Assembly (NCBI GenBank): GCA_958450325.1 | Contig: OY288242.1 | Coordinates: forward strand, 64,557,562-64,621,561 | Direction: 5' to 3' | Source of the DNA: Agrostemma githago | Lineage: Eukaryota > Streptophyta > Magnoliopsida > Caryophyllales > Caryophyllaceae | DNA: 64,000 nucleotides | Program-made: the position numbers and the translations under genes | The notes under the pieces: model-generated | What the model was told of the DNA's origin: nothing | Database searches by the model: none | Seen by the model: the letters and a program-made list of their open reading frames with translations, nothing else | Shown: positions 35,216 to 48,042 of the stretch, one piece after another | Layout of the letters: every line of letters begins with the position of its first letter | Position numbering within the stretch: position 1 is the stretch's first letter

Positions 35216-36410
35216 CTTAGTAGAAATGTTGCATGATCCTTCCACTGGGGAGTCTTTGAGAATTCTTCGGGGAGTCTTGGGGTACCTGTCTGTTGATACA
35301 TAACAAATTGCATGTAACATTTAGGCGAAACACTGACTCATGTTGGGTAAGAAATGATTTTTGATTGATTTTTTGGAAAGAAAATGATTTTTTTTTTGGA
35401 AATTAGAATGCTTGGGATGACTTGATTCCTAATCCGATTCTAACACGGACTCCTAAAGTCTCTGGTTAGGCCTGTATGCCTAGATGAAGTGTGATAAAAA
35501 TTCCTATTCCCGTGGTGACTAGGAAAGAGATTTTCTCAAATGGCTGAGTTTTGCAAATTTTAAAATGAGAATTTGAAGAGAGAGATATACCGACAGACTC
35601 GACTCTGGACGCGATGAGACGAGTTGACAGACACGACTGAACTCTCTAAGGGTTGGACCGTGACTCGGTAGGGGATGGGCCACCTAACATGACAAGACTC
35701 TTAAGTTGCGCTATTCCGTAGCCTAGGCGAGTGGCAACACGGTCGAATCCTCGAAATGGGACTGTTTCCGTACGACAGGGCTTTGTGGTAGCAATGCCGT
35801 AGACTGGTGTTCTTTTGGATATTCTTTTGGTTTAGGGGTACATTCCCAAAGTGGGCATTGCTTCGAGTCCCTGACCAATTCTCGTCTTCAACTGAGCCGA
35901 GTACTAGGACACACTATAGAAAGGAGGTTAGATCTTTATTCTTTGAATTTATCTGGATTTTGTGAGTGGATGGAGAACTTCTGCCTAGGAGAAGCCCCCA
36001 GGACGACAAAGCTAGTTGTTGAGAACATGATGGTGTCGTGACCGGAATGATGGCGCTTTTTGAATGTGTGTCAATGTGAATGGTTGTGCCTTTGTTGAAA
36101 GGCTGCCTACGTATTCACGTGTAGTGAAATCAAACCAAGCTGTAGTTCAGTGGATTGAAAGATAATGGTGCCTAGTTTACTAGGGCTTCGTGTGTAACTA
36201 GCCATAGCGATGGTGTAGGCTAGGTGCATTCCCAGTGATGTCTTGATCAAAGGGCTAGAATAGTTAGGATGTTGATCCTGTGACTGTGAGCGTTCTCCGG
36301 GGTAGCCCCCAGAGGTGGTGTGAACTTATTTGGGCATGTTCTATGCCGACTGCAAGTTGAGTTCCCGTGTTTGGGGTTGGTAACTGGTTTGAATGAGGAG
36401 AATTGGGATG
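35216..36410. other. Element C internal, no genes
   Basis: No coding potential. It includes the block GCTGCCTACGTATTC at about 36107, reaching AAATCAAACC near 36140, which is shared with A and B. Otherwise unrecognised. Confidence 0.4.
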
Positions 36411-36595
36411 GGATTTTAACGAGTTCTGCTCTCGGGGATTTTAACGAGTTCTGTTCTCGGGGATTTTAACGAGTTCTGCTCTCGGGGATTTTAACGAGTT
36501 CTGCTTTCGGGGATTTTAACGAGTTTTGCTCTCGGGGATTTGATGAGTTTTGCTCTCGGGGATTTGATGAGTTCTGCTCTCGGATTTGCATATGG
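36411..36595. repeat. 25-bp tandem repeat, about seven copies
   Basis: Unit GGGGATTTTAACGAGTTCTG followed by CTCTC, with GAT-for-AAC variants and shorter units at the right end. It encodes nothing convincing; the small minus ORF simply reflects the repeat. Confidence 0.8.
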
Positions 36596-37895
36596 TGATT
36601 GTGAATTCTGTTATGTAAAGGGGAAGTCGAGTAGAATGGCTCGAACTTCGATTGGGCAGGTTTGATAATGCGGGATCTGATTTCCATGTCTGGCCCTAAA
36701 GGTTAGGGTGTATCCTATGGAGCTTGAATCCTCAAAATTCTGGGTTGTCTCTAGCCTAGGTCTCGAGAAGGTCTTGAGGGTTGTAATGTGGGAAGGCTAG
36801 ATGTGGTGTTAGCTGACCAGCTTGACTGTCTCTCCCCTATTTGATGGTACGGGTATTGATAATTTTGAATTGACCGTTTCACGGTCATGGGTTTTTGAAT
36901 TCTTTGGGTTGACCTCTTAGCCCCGGTCATGGGATTCTTCATTTGAGTTGACCGTGTCTGGTCGACAGATGTTGATAATTCTTTTTTGATCATGGCCAGC
37001 TTTTTTTGTTTTGGCCTTTTGCTTTTTTTTTTCTTGGACTTTTGATTTTTTTGTCCAGTTTTTTTTTTTCGGTCAGACTAACACCCAAGGTAGGGACTGG
37101 CTAGTCTTATTGGATGGATGTTTATTGTGGGAAGTGGGCTTGCCTCCCGTCTTGAACCCAAACTAGAAGACTACCCAGATTTGTCATAGGATTCGATATG
37201 CTCCTGCTACGGGTAGTTATGTGGCTTTCTATACCAGACATGGAATAGGTAAAAGGAAAACACAGGCTCGGTTTCCTGCAGTCATTATAGATGTGCCTAT
37301 AATAGTCACGTGCGTGTGCTCACAGTGTATGATGGTGTTCATCATGTTCTCGGAAACACATAAGGAAAACATATATGAGAAAGAATATTGAAAGCTGATC
37401 TTATTGAATTTTCGAAAAGAGGACAGAATACAAATGACTCTGACGCTGATTTGGAAATGAGGATGTAGGGTATCCTAGACTCGAACTCAGACTTAGACTC
37501 GAATCAAATCCGGACTCGGATGCTCGGTTGGTTGTTTTTTTTTTGGTAAGGTCTTTGATTGGAGAGAACGACGGGTGTCACGACTCGCCTAAACTCGGCT
37601 TTGCGCAAGTGCAAGAGAGGGAGTCAAACTAGACATGGCCCGGGGTGACGGGTCGACAAAGACTCTTGGACCGGGATACTCGAACGTTGATCTAGACGAG
37701 GTAACGACCCTGGCTTGGACTCGACCATGAGACTCGGACGGGGTATGGGGGCGAGTCCGAAAATGAGACAACCGTGTTTGACCGCGTCGCGTGCTCGGAC
37801 CAACCGTGGTGACCTAACCCTTGATGACTCGAGTATTTGTAGCATAGGTACGACTCGAAGAAGGCATCATAAGGACGCCAGTGTATGATGAACGT
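36596..37895. other. Element C internal, no genes
   Basis: No gene found. It includes T-rich runs at 37010-37070 and short GACCGT/GGTCA repeats near 36870-36970. Confidence 0.4.
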
Positions 37896-38135
37896 GGGGT
37901 GCCCTTAGAATGACCGTGGTTGACTGCTCGGTGGGGGATAACCCCCGAGTGAGGCTAAAGAATCTGATAGGACTCAGATGGTGTGACACCTAAGTGACTC
38001 GGAAGTGGGATACGTGAGACAACACGTGTAAGACAAGACCCTTAGAGCAACCGTGATTGATCGCTCTACTGAAGGGTAGCCCCCGAGTGGGACTGAAGAT
38101 TTTGTTAAGACTCGAGTGTCGGACGAGTGACCCTT
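37896..38135. repeat. Degenerate 137-bp duplication in element C
   Basis: CCCTTAGARYRACCGTG begins at 37902 and 38039. Both are followed by a GCCCCCGAGTG-like stretch. Two recognisable copies with a weaker relative near 37800. Confidence 0.5.
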
Positions 38136-38189
38136 AGATGTAAGGATCACGAACCTTTTGTTATAAGGCTATGCCTTGTAAAAGGTTGA

Positions 38190-39087
38190 CTCGGAAAAGA
38201 CACCTAGACGGGTGACTCGTGGACGGTGGGCTTTCCTTAGGATTCGGCAAAGTGGGCCTAGTCTCGTTCGAAGGAAGGTCTACGTGAGAATTCCCCAGAC
38301 TTTGGACTCGAGTGTGTAAACGGGCTTTCCTTTGTAGGAGTTAGTCCTACGAAGGTGGGCCGTGCCTTGACAAGTAAGGCGGACTGGGATGGGGTGGAAA
38401 CTCGTGATATAAGATCGACGGAGTTTCGACGCTATAGACTCTTACAACCTATGACAAGACCCGACACTGCTAAATACGGGAAGTCCTAAGAAGAAGAGGG
38501 TTTTGAAAAGGGAATTTGGATTTGAAAACCGAGCAAAGTTGGATTGGAAGACCCGATTCTTTTTGAAAACCGAGAAAGGGGTTATCGGGCCGAGATTTCG
38601 GGCTTTTTTTTTGAAAAGGTTTGGACAGCATACCGGCTAAAAATAGGCTATTTTGAGTCAAAAATCATAAGTCCTAAATTCGGCAGCTTTCCGGGTTTTG
38701 AAAAAAGAATGGGTTTGAAAAGATGCAAGTAGCATGTAGTCATAGAATCAGTATAACGACGCCATGTATGCTCTTAGTCTAAGTCTCGGTCGGTCTAATA
38801 GGGTCTATACCAACAACGATGGCTTTCTCGTACTGAGGACGGACTCCCTAAGCCGAGTTGGTCTTAGGACATGCCGCAAAACCTAAACGAGTTCCGCCAT
38901 TGAAGTCTTTAGTGCATCCAAGTGGGAATGCACCGTGGTATAGTGGGACGTCGGTCACAAGTAACCGGCCCGGGATAGAACGGGGTTATGCATGAACCAT
39001 TGAACTAAAACGTGTACATTACTAATCGAACGATTTCTTTTCGAGTCTCACCTTGAGGATGCCGATGGTAAGTGACACATCAGTTAA
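38190..39087 (-). other. Element C leader, homologous to A and B
   Basis: From about 38190 it matches the A leader (9960-10908), including the segment ending TAAATACGGGAAGTCCTAAG. It is the main shared internal segment besides the 3' UTR. Confidence 0.75.
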
Positions 39088-39105
39088 TCCCCAGCGGAGT
39101 CGCCA
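39088..39105 (-). other. Primer binding site of element C
   Basis: TGGCGACTCCGCTGGGGA on the minus strand, identical to element A. Confidence 0.85.
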
Positions 39106-39108
39106 AAT

Positions 39109-41511
39109 TGTGGACATGACATAGGTCCACCCCGACGCGGCGAAGCACGGGTTTTGGGGAGGCGATAGAATTTCCATATGAGATGGATCGAATAGAATTT
39201 TAAATCGAAGTAGGAGTCGCCACCGAATTTTATGGTTATTCGGAACCATTCGAACCCACTCTATGTCGTAGTGGGCCATACTTAAAGCCTGGCCCATTTC
39301 CGATGTCAGAGTTTATTGGGTTCGTCCCTTTGCATTACGATATCGATGCCGACTGGGCGGTTAATCGTATACTGAATGACTCTCGTTGCCAATGGTTTCG
39401 GACATCCGGAAACCACGGTTCTGAGTAAGGGGTGAGGGTACGTGTTGGGAAGTTCAGCGAGAACACCCAACCCCGCCCGCACTTAGCGGCCTTTACTAAA
39501 ATATCGTTCGGTTTTGTGTACACGCGTTAGTTCGACGATGAAATGATATGCAAAGATTATTTTCCTAAGACATGTGAGGAAAAATAAATAAATGGGTTGC
39601 TAGTCGTTTAATGCATGTTAAACTAATAACGTCAAAGTTATTTTAGCATGTGAATTTTGTTTTAGTCTAATAAAACGATAAAAAGAATATGAGAATAATT
39701 TGCTACAAACACGAGAAAACGAGTTAGTAACGATTGAAATAATAATATAGGAAAGAAATATAAAATCGAGAAAATAAATCGAAATCTGAAAAATATAGTT
39801 TAAAACGTTGTTTTGTAAAAAAAACGATGTTCGAGAAAAATGAATAAAAAAAAACGAAAAAAAGGTGTGTTTGGGTCGAGAGCCGCGCGACTCGCCCGAG
39901 ACTCATGCGGGTCACGTGGCGGCCTGATTTCGACAACGGTTTCTGGAATTTTTTTGATTAAATCGCGTACGAATATCGCATAACTCGTACTCGACTTAAT
40001 ATTCTCGATATTCGTTATATTCGATAGTTGATTATCAAATATTTAGAATAGTTTTAGAAAAGATGTAAATTTAGAAATCGTTTCGTAAAATAAAAGATAA
40101 ACGAACGAAAAACTAAAAAAATAGAACCGGATCAGACTCGTGCGCGAGTCGCCTGGACCGGGCGCGACTCGCGTACGGGTCTGATTTTTTATATTTTTTT
40201 GTCCGAAAATCGTTAATCGCGTACAAACATGAATTAATTTATACTCGGTTTATATTTTCGATATTCGTCGTATTCGATATTCGATTATGAAATCGATATC
40301 GAATAGTCGGAATGACTCTAGAAAAGGTTTTGAAAAGGTTTGTTTTGAACGAAAAGTTAAAAAAAGATTTTGAACGAAAAGTTTGAAAAAAAAGGATTTT
40401 GAACGAAAAGATGTAACGAAATCGTCGAAATCTTAATATAATTCTTTTCGATACAATATTCGATTATATAGAATCGATATCATATTTTAAGAATATTCGA
40501 TATATGAAAATAGTTTTTAATAATATCGATATTAGAAAAATAGAAAAAGACCGACGAAAGACCCATAAAAAAAAAGAGAAGAAGAGAAAAGAGAAAAGAG
40601 AAGAGTCGGGTTTGATTTACACCCTCAACCTACATGCTTTGTTTTCTCGGGATAAGGCTCGTCGGGAAGTGGCTTAGACTTGAGAGCGTCGAGATGATGA
40701 GGATGAGTTAAGGTGTATCGGTTTGGGTGATTTGGGACGTCGGGTTTGGCCGGTTTCGTCGAGGTTTCGAAGCTTCGAAAGTGTCGGGATTTGCTAACTA
40801 TCGGGTTGTATGTAAACCGGATGATGGATGTGTAAAAGCCGTGTATATTGGCTGGAAAATCGTTGTCATTGATGTGTTTCAGATGTATGATTGATGTGAA
40901 TTGTGTTGGACGGGAGGTCCTATTTATAGGGAGTTTCCGACCTTAGTTTAGGAGAGTTTGAATACCGCTTAGGATAGGAAACGTAGGAATTTGAGGGAAA
41001 TAAGAATTCCGCTTTCTTGGCCAAGAAGAAAGGGATTTCGGCTGACTTGAGGAGTGTTTTGGCCGAGTGTTTTACACTCGGTCGAGTGTTTGAATCGGTT
41101 CTCGGATAGGATTCCTACTCGAGATCGAATTCTACCTTAAACGGAATTGTTTATTATTTTGTATGGCTGATTTTTGTAGTATTCGAGTTTAAACCGGATT
41201 GATAGGGTGACACGGCAGATTTTATGCCTCGAAAAATATCCTTGACCGGGTTTTGACCTGGTCGCTAAAAGACGATTTTACCCCTGATGTCGGTTTCGAC
41301 CCAAATTAGTGTTATTTGACTCGAAACGATCCACTGGGCCTGGATTTGAGGTTGGTTTTATGAAATTTGTACTCCTTAAAAAGTCTAAACCAAATGTCCA
41401 TGATTACAAGCCCATATCCGAGTCTATCAAAGCACGTTTACGTCCAATCATCATCGGGTGTTTGGCGGGAACTACTATAGACACCTGGCGGTCAAAATTT
41501 GGGTGTCTACA
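39109..41511 (-). repeat. Element C 5' LTR, 2403 bp
   Basis: Nearly identical to 32321-34724. The TATA box (minus) is at 40920-40929. Confidence 0.95.
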
Positions 41512-41987
41512 GAGGTCATTGCTTCATTCTAGTGGCCATCAACTACTTCACCAAATGGGTCGAAGCCGAGTCATACCGTGTCTTGAACGCCAAGCACGTG
41601 GCCAAATTTATCCAGAATAGGATCATATGCCGATACAGGATCCCACACGAGTTCATCAGTGATCACGGGACCCACTTTCAAGCTGAAACCGCCGCATTAC
41701 TGGCAAAATATAAAATTCAAAAGCATACATCTTTTCCCTACCGTCCCCAAACAAACGGAGCGGTAGAAGCGGCTAACAAAACAATTGTCACCATACTTAA
41801 AAAGATGGCTGAGAATTACCGGGACTGGCCCGACAAAATACCCTTTGCCCTATGGGGATATCGAACCTCAATCTGCACCGCAACCGGAGCAACTCCATAT
41901 TATTTGACATATGGAATGGAAGTAGTCCAGCCGGTTGAGCTAGAAGTGTCATCCCTCAGGATTTTACTTGAAAGCCAAGTACCTGAA
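41512..41987 (+). pseudogene. Element B integrase core, middle part
   Basis: Continues from 32320 after the TSD: HCFILVAINYFTKWVEAE, ISDHGTHF with the second aspartate, NGAVEAANK with the glutamate, then WGYRTSICTATGATPY. It is cut at LESQVPE by element D. The frame is open, so this core was intact before C and D inserted. Confidence 0.93.
41983..41987. other. Target site duplication of D (CTGAA)
   Basis: CTGAA before the D LTR, repeated at 45514-45518 after it, within the B integrase. Confidence 0.93.
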
Positions 41988-44900
41988 TGTAACACCCGCT
42001 ATTTTTCCTAAGCATTTTTATTCTTTCCGTTAGGACTCCGTCTTAACTCTGTCACTTTTTGGCCTCATATTTTATCATTTTACTAAGCTCTATTTTAATT
42101 TTTGAGTTTAATAATTTCTATTTTTAATTTTAAAGATTTAAAATTCTTTTAAATCCATTTATTTGGTTTCTTCGTAAACTAAGTAATTTTTCCGCGAGGA
42201 ATTCTATTTCTCTCCGAATTGACATTTTTAAGCTTGGATTTAAGTTATTCCTTTTTCCTAAAAATGTTCGAATACGTTTATGGAATATTTTCTACTAAGA
42301 TATATTTTAGTTACTAAAAACAAGTCATTTATGATTTTATTACGAAGCTTCGCGAATAATTATTTTCTTACGCGAGGTTTACTCGAATTACTTTGAAATG
42401 CCTTTAACTATTTTACGATTATACTTTTTATCAACTTATAAATTATTTGAGACTGTTTTCTCACATTTTGGACCGACTAAGCTCTTGGTCACAAGTTTTA
42501 TTACGTTTTATTTAAACGTTTCATTTTATCACATTAAAACGTAATCATAAGATAAATCATTTTCATTCATTGTAGCATTTATGTCAAAACTTTTCTTACT
42601 CCCTCTCTTATCCATTTGGCCGGCCAACTATAGGTCTAGGTGCATTTTGGTTCCTCATTTTGAAGCCTTAATTTCATCCTTACCCTCTTTAAGTGTAGTA
42701 ACATCCATCTCCTCCTTTACTACATTCATTTTTGCATTAACCAAAAATATTCATCACTTCCTTCTTCTCTCTTTTGGCCGTGTGTCCCTCAGCCATTCTA
42801 GGCAAATTTTTGCTCCATTTCGAGTCCCAATCGCATCATTTTTATCGTCATAATAATCCTCTTTCCGATTCCTTCGTTAAGGTATTAATCGACATCATTT
42901 TCGATCAATTTTTACCTTGTTTTTTTATTAGTTTTCTCATGGTATTTTTCTGCCATGATTTACGTGTTTGGTAGGATTTTTGGACGATCCCGAAGCCGAC
43001 GAATATATCGTTGATTCAGACTTGGAGTAGAGGTAACGTCGATGTTACTCGGTAATTCAAGATTTTAATTGAGTATTTGCATGTATATATTTTTATATTT
43101 TATTTTGGCAATATATGTATGTCACGAATTCTGGAAAAAATTTTAAAGTTGAAATTTTGCATGTTTCGATATTTTTATCGCTTTTACGAGATTAACGATT
43201 AAATTGTTATATTAATTTGTAAAATCGTAATAATCGGCCTAAACATGTAATATATGTTTATATTCTGGAAAAATGTTGTTTTTGATGATTTTTAGTAATT
43301 TAGTATTTTTCTAATATTTTTGATATCGATTATTGAATTATTATCGTTTTCGGACAAAAACGATTAAAAACCGATTTTTAGTTCTAGTACCTAAACATTT
43401 TATTTTAATCTGATTTCTGACGTGGTGAAACTTTCTGGTGAAATAGAATTTTCTGATTTTTTTCATAATTTTTCGGAATTGTTAAGTGGATGAATTAATT
43501 AATCACTTTAAATCATCGTTTATCGTTAAAACCGTGTTTGTTGTTTAAATTCTCGATTTCTGGTCTTTGGTTTAAATCTGGAAAAAAAATTATGATTCTG
43601 AAGATTTCATATTAAAATGTATTATTATGATTTTTAGTGCCTTAATAAAATGTTAGGAACGATAGGTTTATTAATAAAATCGTTAATTGCGAAAACGGGT
43701 TTAAATGACGGTTTTGTTGAAATTTGTTGAATCTGGGTTTTGGAAAAATCTGGAAAAATTTATATTCTGTAAAATCAGGATTTTAAAAGTGTAATAATAA
43801 TTTTTGGATATTAATACTTAAATCGTTTTGTAATTACTATTTTTATTAATCGTTATTGTCGAGATTGGACGATTAACGAGAAAACGCTTTAAAAACCGAG
43901 TTTTAGAATTCTGGAAATTTTCTTTTCTGGACAGAATGTATTTAAATATTTTACGTAATTTTTGTACTATTTATTAGAGTCTTTAATTAATAAATATTGA
44001 TTTCGGACAAGTTGTGATTTATCGCTAAATTGCTTCGTCTTACCTAAAAGAATTATTTTTCCAGCAATTTTGAAAGTATTTAAATCTGAAACTTTAGGAG
44101 TTAAATCATCCCTTAACATACTCTAAATATATTTGTTGGTTTAATTAAATAAAGACGTTCAAGTATTTAATTTAGTATTTGCCGTAAAATCCTATTTATA
44201 ATTTTATCGTCGAAACTAATAATAATTAGGGAATTTTAGCTTTATAACTTTTGAAAACACCCTAATTAGTAATATTAAAATATTTAAGATGTTCCTAATC
44301 ATTTTATAACACTTATACGATATTTTAATAATTTCATAAAATCAAATGTTCTTACTTTAATAATTAATATCGTTAAGGCCGAAAGTATTAGTTTTATAAA
44401 TCTATATCGTTTACTAAAAATGTGGTATTAGTATGAACTAATATTTTCACTACTTTGATATGATGCTATTTTTAGTAAAGTTTCTAAAAATAGAAATTTC
44501 CTAAAATAGAAGTTTCCTAAAATAGAAGTTTACTAAAATAGAAAGTTTCCTCTTTTAGAATATAAATGTTTACTTCTTTTATCCTCATATTGTTTATGAT
44601 GAATACATCTTTTAAATATCGATAATGGTTTGTTTTGGAGTTATGGAATAAGGACAAGTGTGGGTTTAGAGTAATATAGTCTGGGATGTACGTTTTGCCA
44701 TCAACTGTAAGGCTGGTGTGTCTTTATGGGGCGCATTGGTTGTTGAACTGAGCATGGTTTGTGTTCAGGAGAGTGTATATTTACCTTAAACTTAGATATC
44801 GCATCGTATAAGTCGCGTCGGGTTGAACTGGATATGGTTTGTATCCAGGAGGGGTGTGCATTACTTAAGCCAGGACCTCGCTGCACGCAATCCTGTTATG

Positions 44901-45513
44901 GTTGAGTTGCCTAGTTAGAGACCAAAGTCTAATTTGTTTTGACTAAGTTCTCGAAACTAGTTTTTAGTATTATCCTAGTGAAAGTCTAGATTCTACATTA
45001 CTCCTATCCATAACGCTATTTTGATTATTTTATTATTATCGATATAAATTGATTTGCAGGTTGGCAAATATTTTTATGTTTCTTCGGCAACCCTTTTAAT
45101 TAATTTGTTTTACGCTAAAGCTTATTTTATTATGCTGTTTTAATGTTTTCCATTTTTACTATTTTCCTATATTAGTAATTACTGTTTTAAAATCCTGTTA
45201 TACGGCTGGGAGAACGTTGACGTTGCTCCCCACTGATTGTGGCTGTTATGTTTTAACATGGCAGGTATACGTGTTTATTTTCCGGTGGGTGTGGGCTAGC
45301 GAGCAGTCTTGGATCCTGCTGATTTTTTTTTATATCATGTCTTAAGGATTGTTTAACCTCTTTATGGATTGTTTTAAATTTTAGCCATTTTTATTGTATG
45401 GCGCATGTTTGACTTTACCAATTTAATTTATTAAGACATAGTTTTGTGTGTTTTAATCCCGACTCTACAGTGTTTCCGCCACTGTATCGCGCTAGAAATT
45501 TTAGGGGATTACA
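41988..45513 (+). mobile_element. D: solo LTR of a chromovirus-like family, 3526 bp
   Basis: TGTAACACCC...GGGGATTACA with a 5-bp TSD and no internal region, so it is a solo LTR left by recombination between LTRs. It shares about 900 bp at its right end (44600-45513) with the E LTR, including a GGATGTACGTTTTGCC stretch. The middle is AT-rich. It contains no gene. Confidence 0.85.
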
Positions 45514-45848
45514 CTGAAGCAGATTGGGTCCAAGCCCGATACGACTCGCTAGTCTTTTAGACGAACGGCGATCCCGGGCCTCAACAATATCCAAATATAT
45601 CAAAAGAGGATCCAACGGGCTTTCAACAAAAGAGTTAGGCCCAGAAACATCGAGGAAGGGGATCTGGTCCTAAAATCGGTTCGTGCCTTACTACCGGTTG
45701 ACCCAAGGGGGAATTCAAACCCAATTGGACTGGGCCATACTTAGTCAAGAAGATCCTATCAGGAGGAGCGGTGATGGTGACAGACTTGGACGGGAACGAA
45801 TTTGTCAACCCAACCAACTTGGACCAGCTGAAGCGCTACTACCCTTAA
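45514..45848 (+). pseudogene. Element B integrase C-terminal domain
   Basis: Continues as ADWVQARYDSLVF, then frameshifts and stops. The end GNEFVNPTNLDQLKRYYP is followed by TAA at 45846-45848. The A counterpart is at 4245-4619. Confidence 0.88.
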
Positions 45849-46354
45849 ACCCCATCTCAATGTCATTTGCAAATTTATAAAAATCTGTCTTTTTATAAAT
45901 ATTCAAAAATTATAGACAAGTCAATAAGTTAGAATTAATTATTCTACTGTCGCACATCTCGAACTAATAGTCCTGGTGTATTTCGAAAATTGCAAAAATC
46001 AAATCAATTTTGAACTACGTTTGGTTTGATTCCGCTAATTGTGGATACGTAGGCAACCCCTCAAAAGGGTACAACCACTACAATAAACGAAAAGACGGGA
46101 ACGGTATTCATTAATACGTCATTATTAAAAACCGACAAACTCGGGAATTACAAAAAAAATGGCAAAACAAAAAAAATCACACCCAAATAATAATAATAAT
46201 AATAATAATACTCAAATAATAATAATAAAGGAGACTAATATCCCGGCATCTTCCCCTTTCCTTTGTTCTTTGGGTCGCGTGGGGCCTGAGGTCGCCAGGG
46301 CGGGGACAAGCGTTCCTGAATCACGAGGGGAACCTCCTTAGCTCGAACCCGTTT
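45849..46354. other. Element B convergent spacer
   Basis: The inverse of the A spacer: AAACTACGTTTGGTTTGATT-like block at about 46015-46065 and an ATT/AAT repeat at 46188-46230. No gene. Confidence 0.5.
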
Positions 46355-48042
46355 CTATGACAACGGGTCTTCTGCAATAGTCTCCGGTCCAAGTCGAGCC
46401 CGCACGTGCTCGGGTAGCCTATCCCGTGGGCCAAGTCGGTCCTGCACGGCTAGTTTTGGGCCCAGTCTCCTCTCCAAGTCAGTCTGGGGGCTCACTTTCC
46501 CCCAAGCACCTTTAGCAGTAGACCCTTCAGCTTGAGTCTTAGTTTTCTTTTTGTGACCTGACATTAGACGGACCATGGTAGTCAGGGTGTCACCTTCGTC
46601 AAAGAATCCCCTGTTATCCTTAGCTTGCTCCCTTCGCAGCAGGTCAAAAGCCTCATCAACCTTCAGAGCAGCTCGAGCTTTAGCATCACTCGCTTTAGTC
46701 CACTTCGTGTAAGAGCTTGAAACCCAAGTCGAGTGACGAGATTTGGTGACGGGCCAAGTATGCCGGGTATACCATCTTTGCATCCAATTGTCGCACATTA
46801 CATCGGTCAGTTGGATAGGGTCACTCACAACTGCTTCAACTTCGGGGATTCGCTGAGTCCATCCATACTGGCTTAGTATGCGATCCGGGTAGAGATGAAC
46901 CGTCTGCCTGAAAGATAGGATTACCTGATAACGGGCTCTGTTCCTCGGGTCCAAACCAGTCCAAAGGTAGATGGGCCACCATGGTACTACCCATCGAATT
47001 AACGGGCCGCTGTGAAAACACAACACCTCGTCCCAGTACTTCTGTGTAATCAGACGAGAAAAGTCAATGGCCCGCCTCCTCGTCATCACCTGGTTATGAT
47101 GGTAGTTGCTCGCATCAAGAGGAGGATCTATCACTGATAGCCTCTCATATAGATAAATCTGAAAAAAGATACAAAAACATGAGTTCCCGAGGCGAAATAG
47201 GCGTCCGCCTAAGGGCACTCGGTCGAGTGCCTGGGACACTCGATCGAGTGGTACCCTTGAACACAAACAGGGGGCTTTTACGAGGGCACTCGATCGAGTG
47301 CCAAGGTTACTCGATCGAATGCCCACTGCAGCAGGAGAATCGAAAAAAATTAATCAAAAATCGAGTTAGAAAAAATAAAATGCAAAGTAACATACGTGCA
47401 GCAAACGGGTACTTCCAGTGAGATGGACCGACGAATCCCTCTTGGGATTATCCAATCCATGGATGATTTCACCCGTGATCAGCCAAGCCGGGCTGTGTTC
47501 AGTCTCCATCAAGTCCACTACGGTCAAAAGACGGGTGTCTCCCATGCATGATAGCAAATCCATATGACCTTCGAAAGCATAAACATGGAGTATGCAGAAA
47601 GAAAAAGCCCTACGGCTGTAAGCCGGTCTGACCCGGACATCAAGAGGATTCATAAATTTCTCAGTCAAGTTGATCAGAGAAATATTATCACCCTCCATCA
47701 TACGGGATACCTCGTTGTGAGAAAGCCCTAGAAATTCTCGAAGCTTCTTCCTTGGGTCATAGATCGAGTACGGGACAGCGGGACGGAGTATCGGGTTCCA
47801 TCCTCCTATAGCTCCAATCTCCTCAGGTGAAGGGCAGACTTCGGCCTGGGGGAAAGTAAAGACATGATATATGTCATCCCAGGCCAGTAAGACAAGCATG
47901 CGTCCAGAAAGTGGCGATCAACTTGCATCTGACGGAATGTAGACAGTTGACTAATACCCGTCTGATTCAAGGCCACTCTATCCCCGTCCCTAAAACGTCG
48001 GGACCATTCCTGCAACATCACAGTCAACCTGTCGATTCCCAT
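46355..48042 (-). pseudogene. Antisense gene of element B: plant-mobile-domain-like protein (frameshifted)
   Basis: Minus-strand gene. Exon 1 is 48042-47396, intron 47395-47159, exon 2 47158-46355. It starts MGIDRLTVMLQEW. A frameshift near 47885 within the SYW..DDIYHV segment splits exon 1. Exon 2 is open to its end: PWWPIYLWTGLDP, YPDRILSQYGWTQRIPEVE, VMCDNWMQRWY, then the R/P-rich tail with RLGP repeats and a stop after AEDPLS, 50-odd residues earlier than the A frame. Where A has a nonsense codon (about 3375) B has SYTKW. It resembles plant mobile domain proteins as in A. The two copies are broken at different places, so the ancestor was intact. Confidence 0.72.
47159..47395 (-). other. 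Intron in the element B antisense gene
   Basis: Donor CTGCAC/GTATGT, acceptor TTTTTTCAG, 237 bp, same position as the A intron. It holds four palindrome copies (near 47218, 47237, 47286, 47308), more than in A. Confidence 0.7.

Larger units (their letters stand above)
32321..41511 (-). mobile_element. Element C: non-autonomous LTR retrotransposon related to A/B
   Basis: LTRs of 2404 and 2403 bp flank a 4384-bp internal region with no gag or pol. The element reads on the minus strand: PBS 39088-39105, leader homologous to A, three tandem arrays, the conserved TGCCTACGTATTC block, a 3' UTR homologous to A, PPT and the left LTR. By eye the LTRs differ at about a dozen positions (near 0.5 percent), so it is one of the youngest insertions. 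It is a large retrotransposon derivative that keeps the cis signals and must use proteins of a relative. Confidence 0.93.

Noticed and set aside
36466..36687. Minus-strand ORF with repeated Glu-Gln-Asn-Ser
   Set aside because: Translation of the 25-bp tandem repeat; no start context or homologue.
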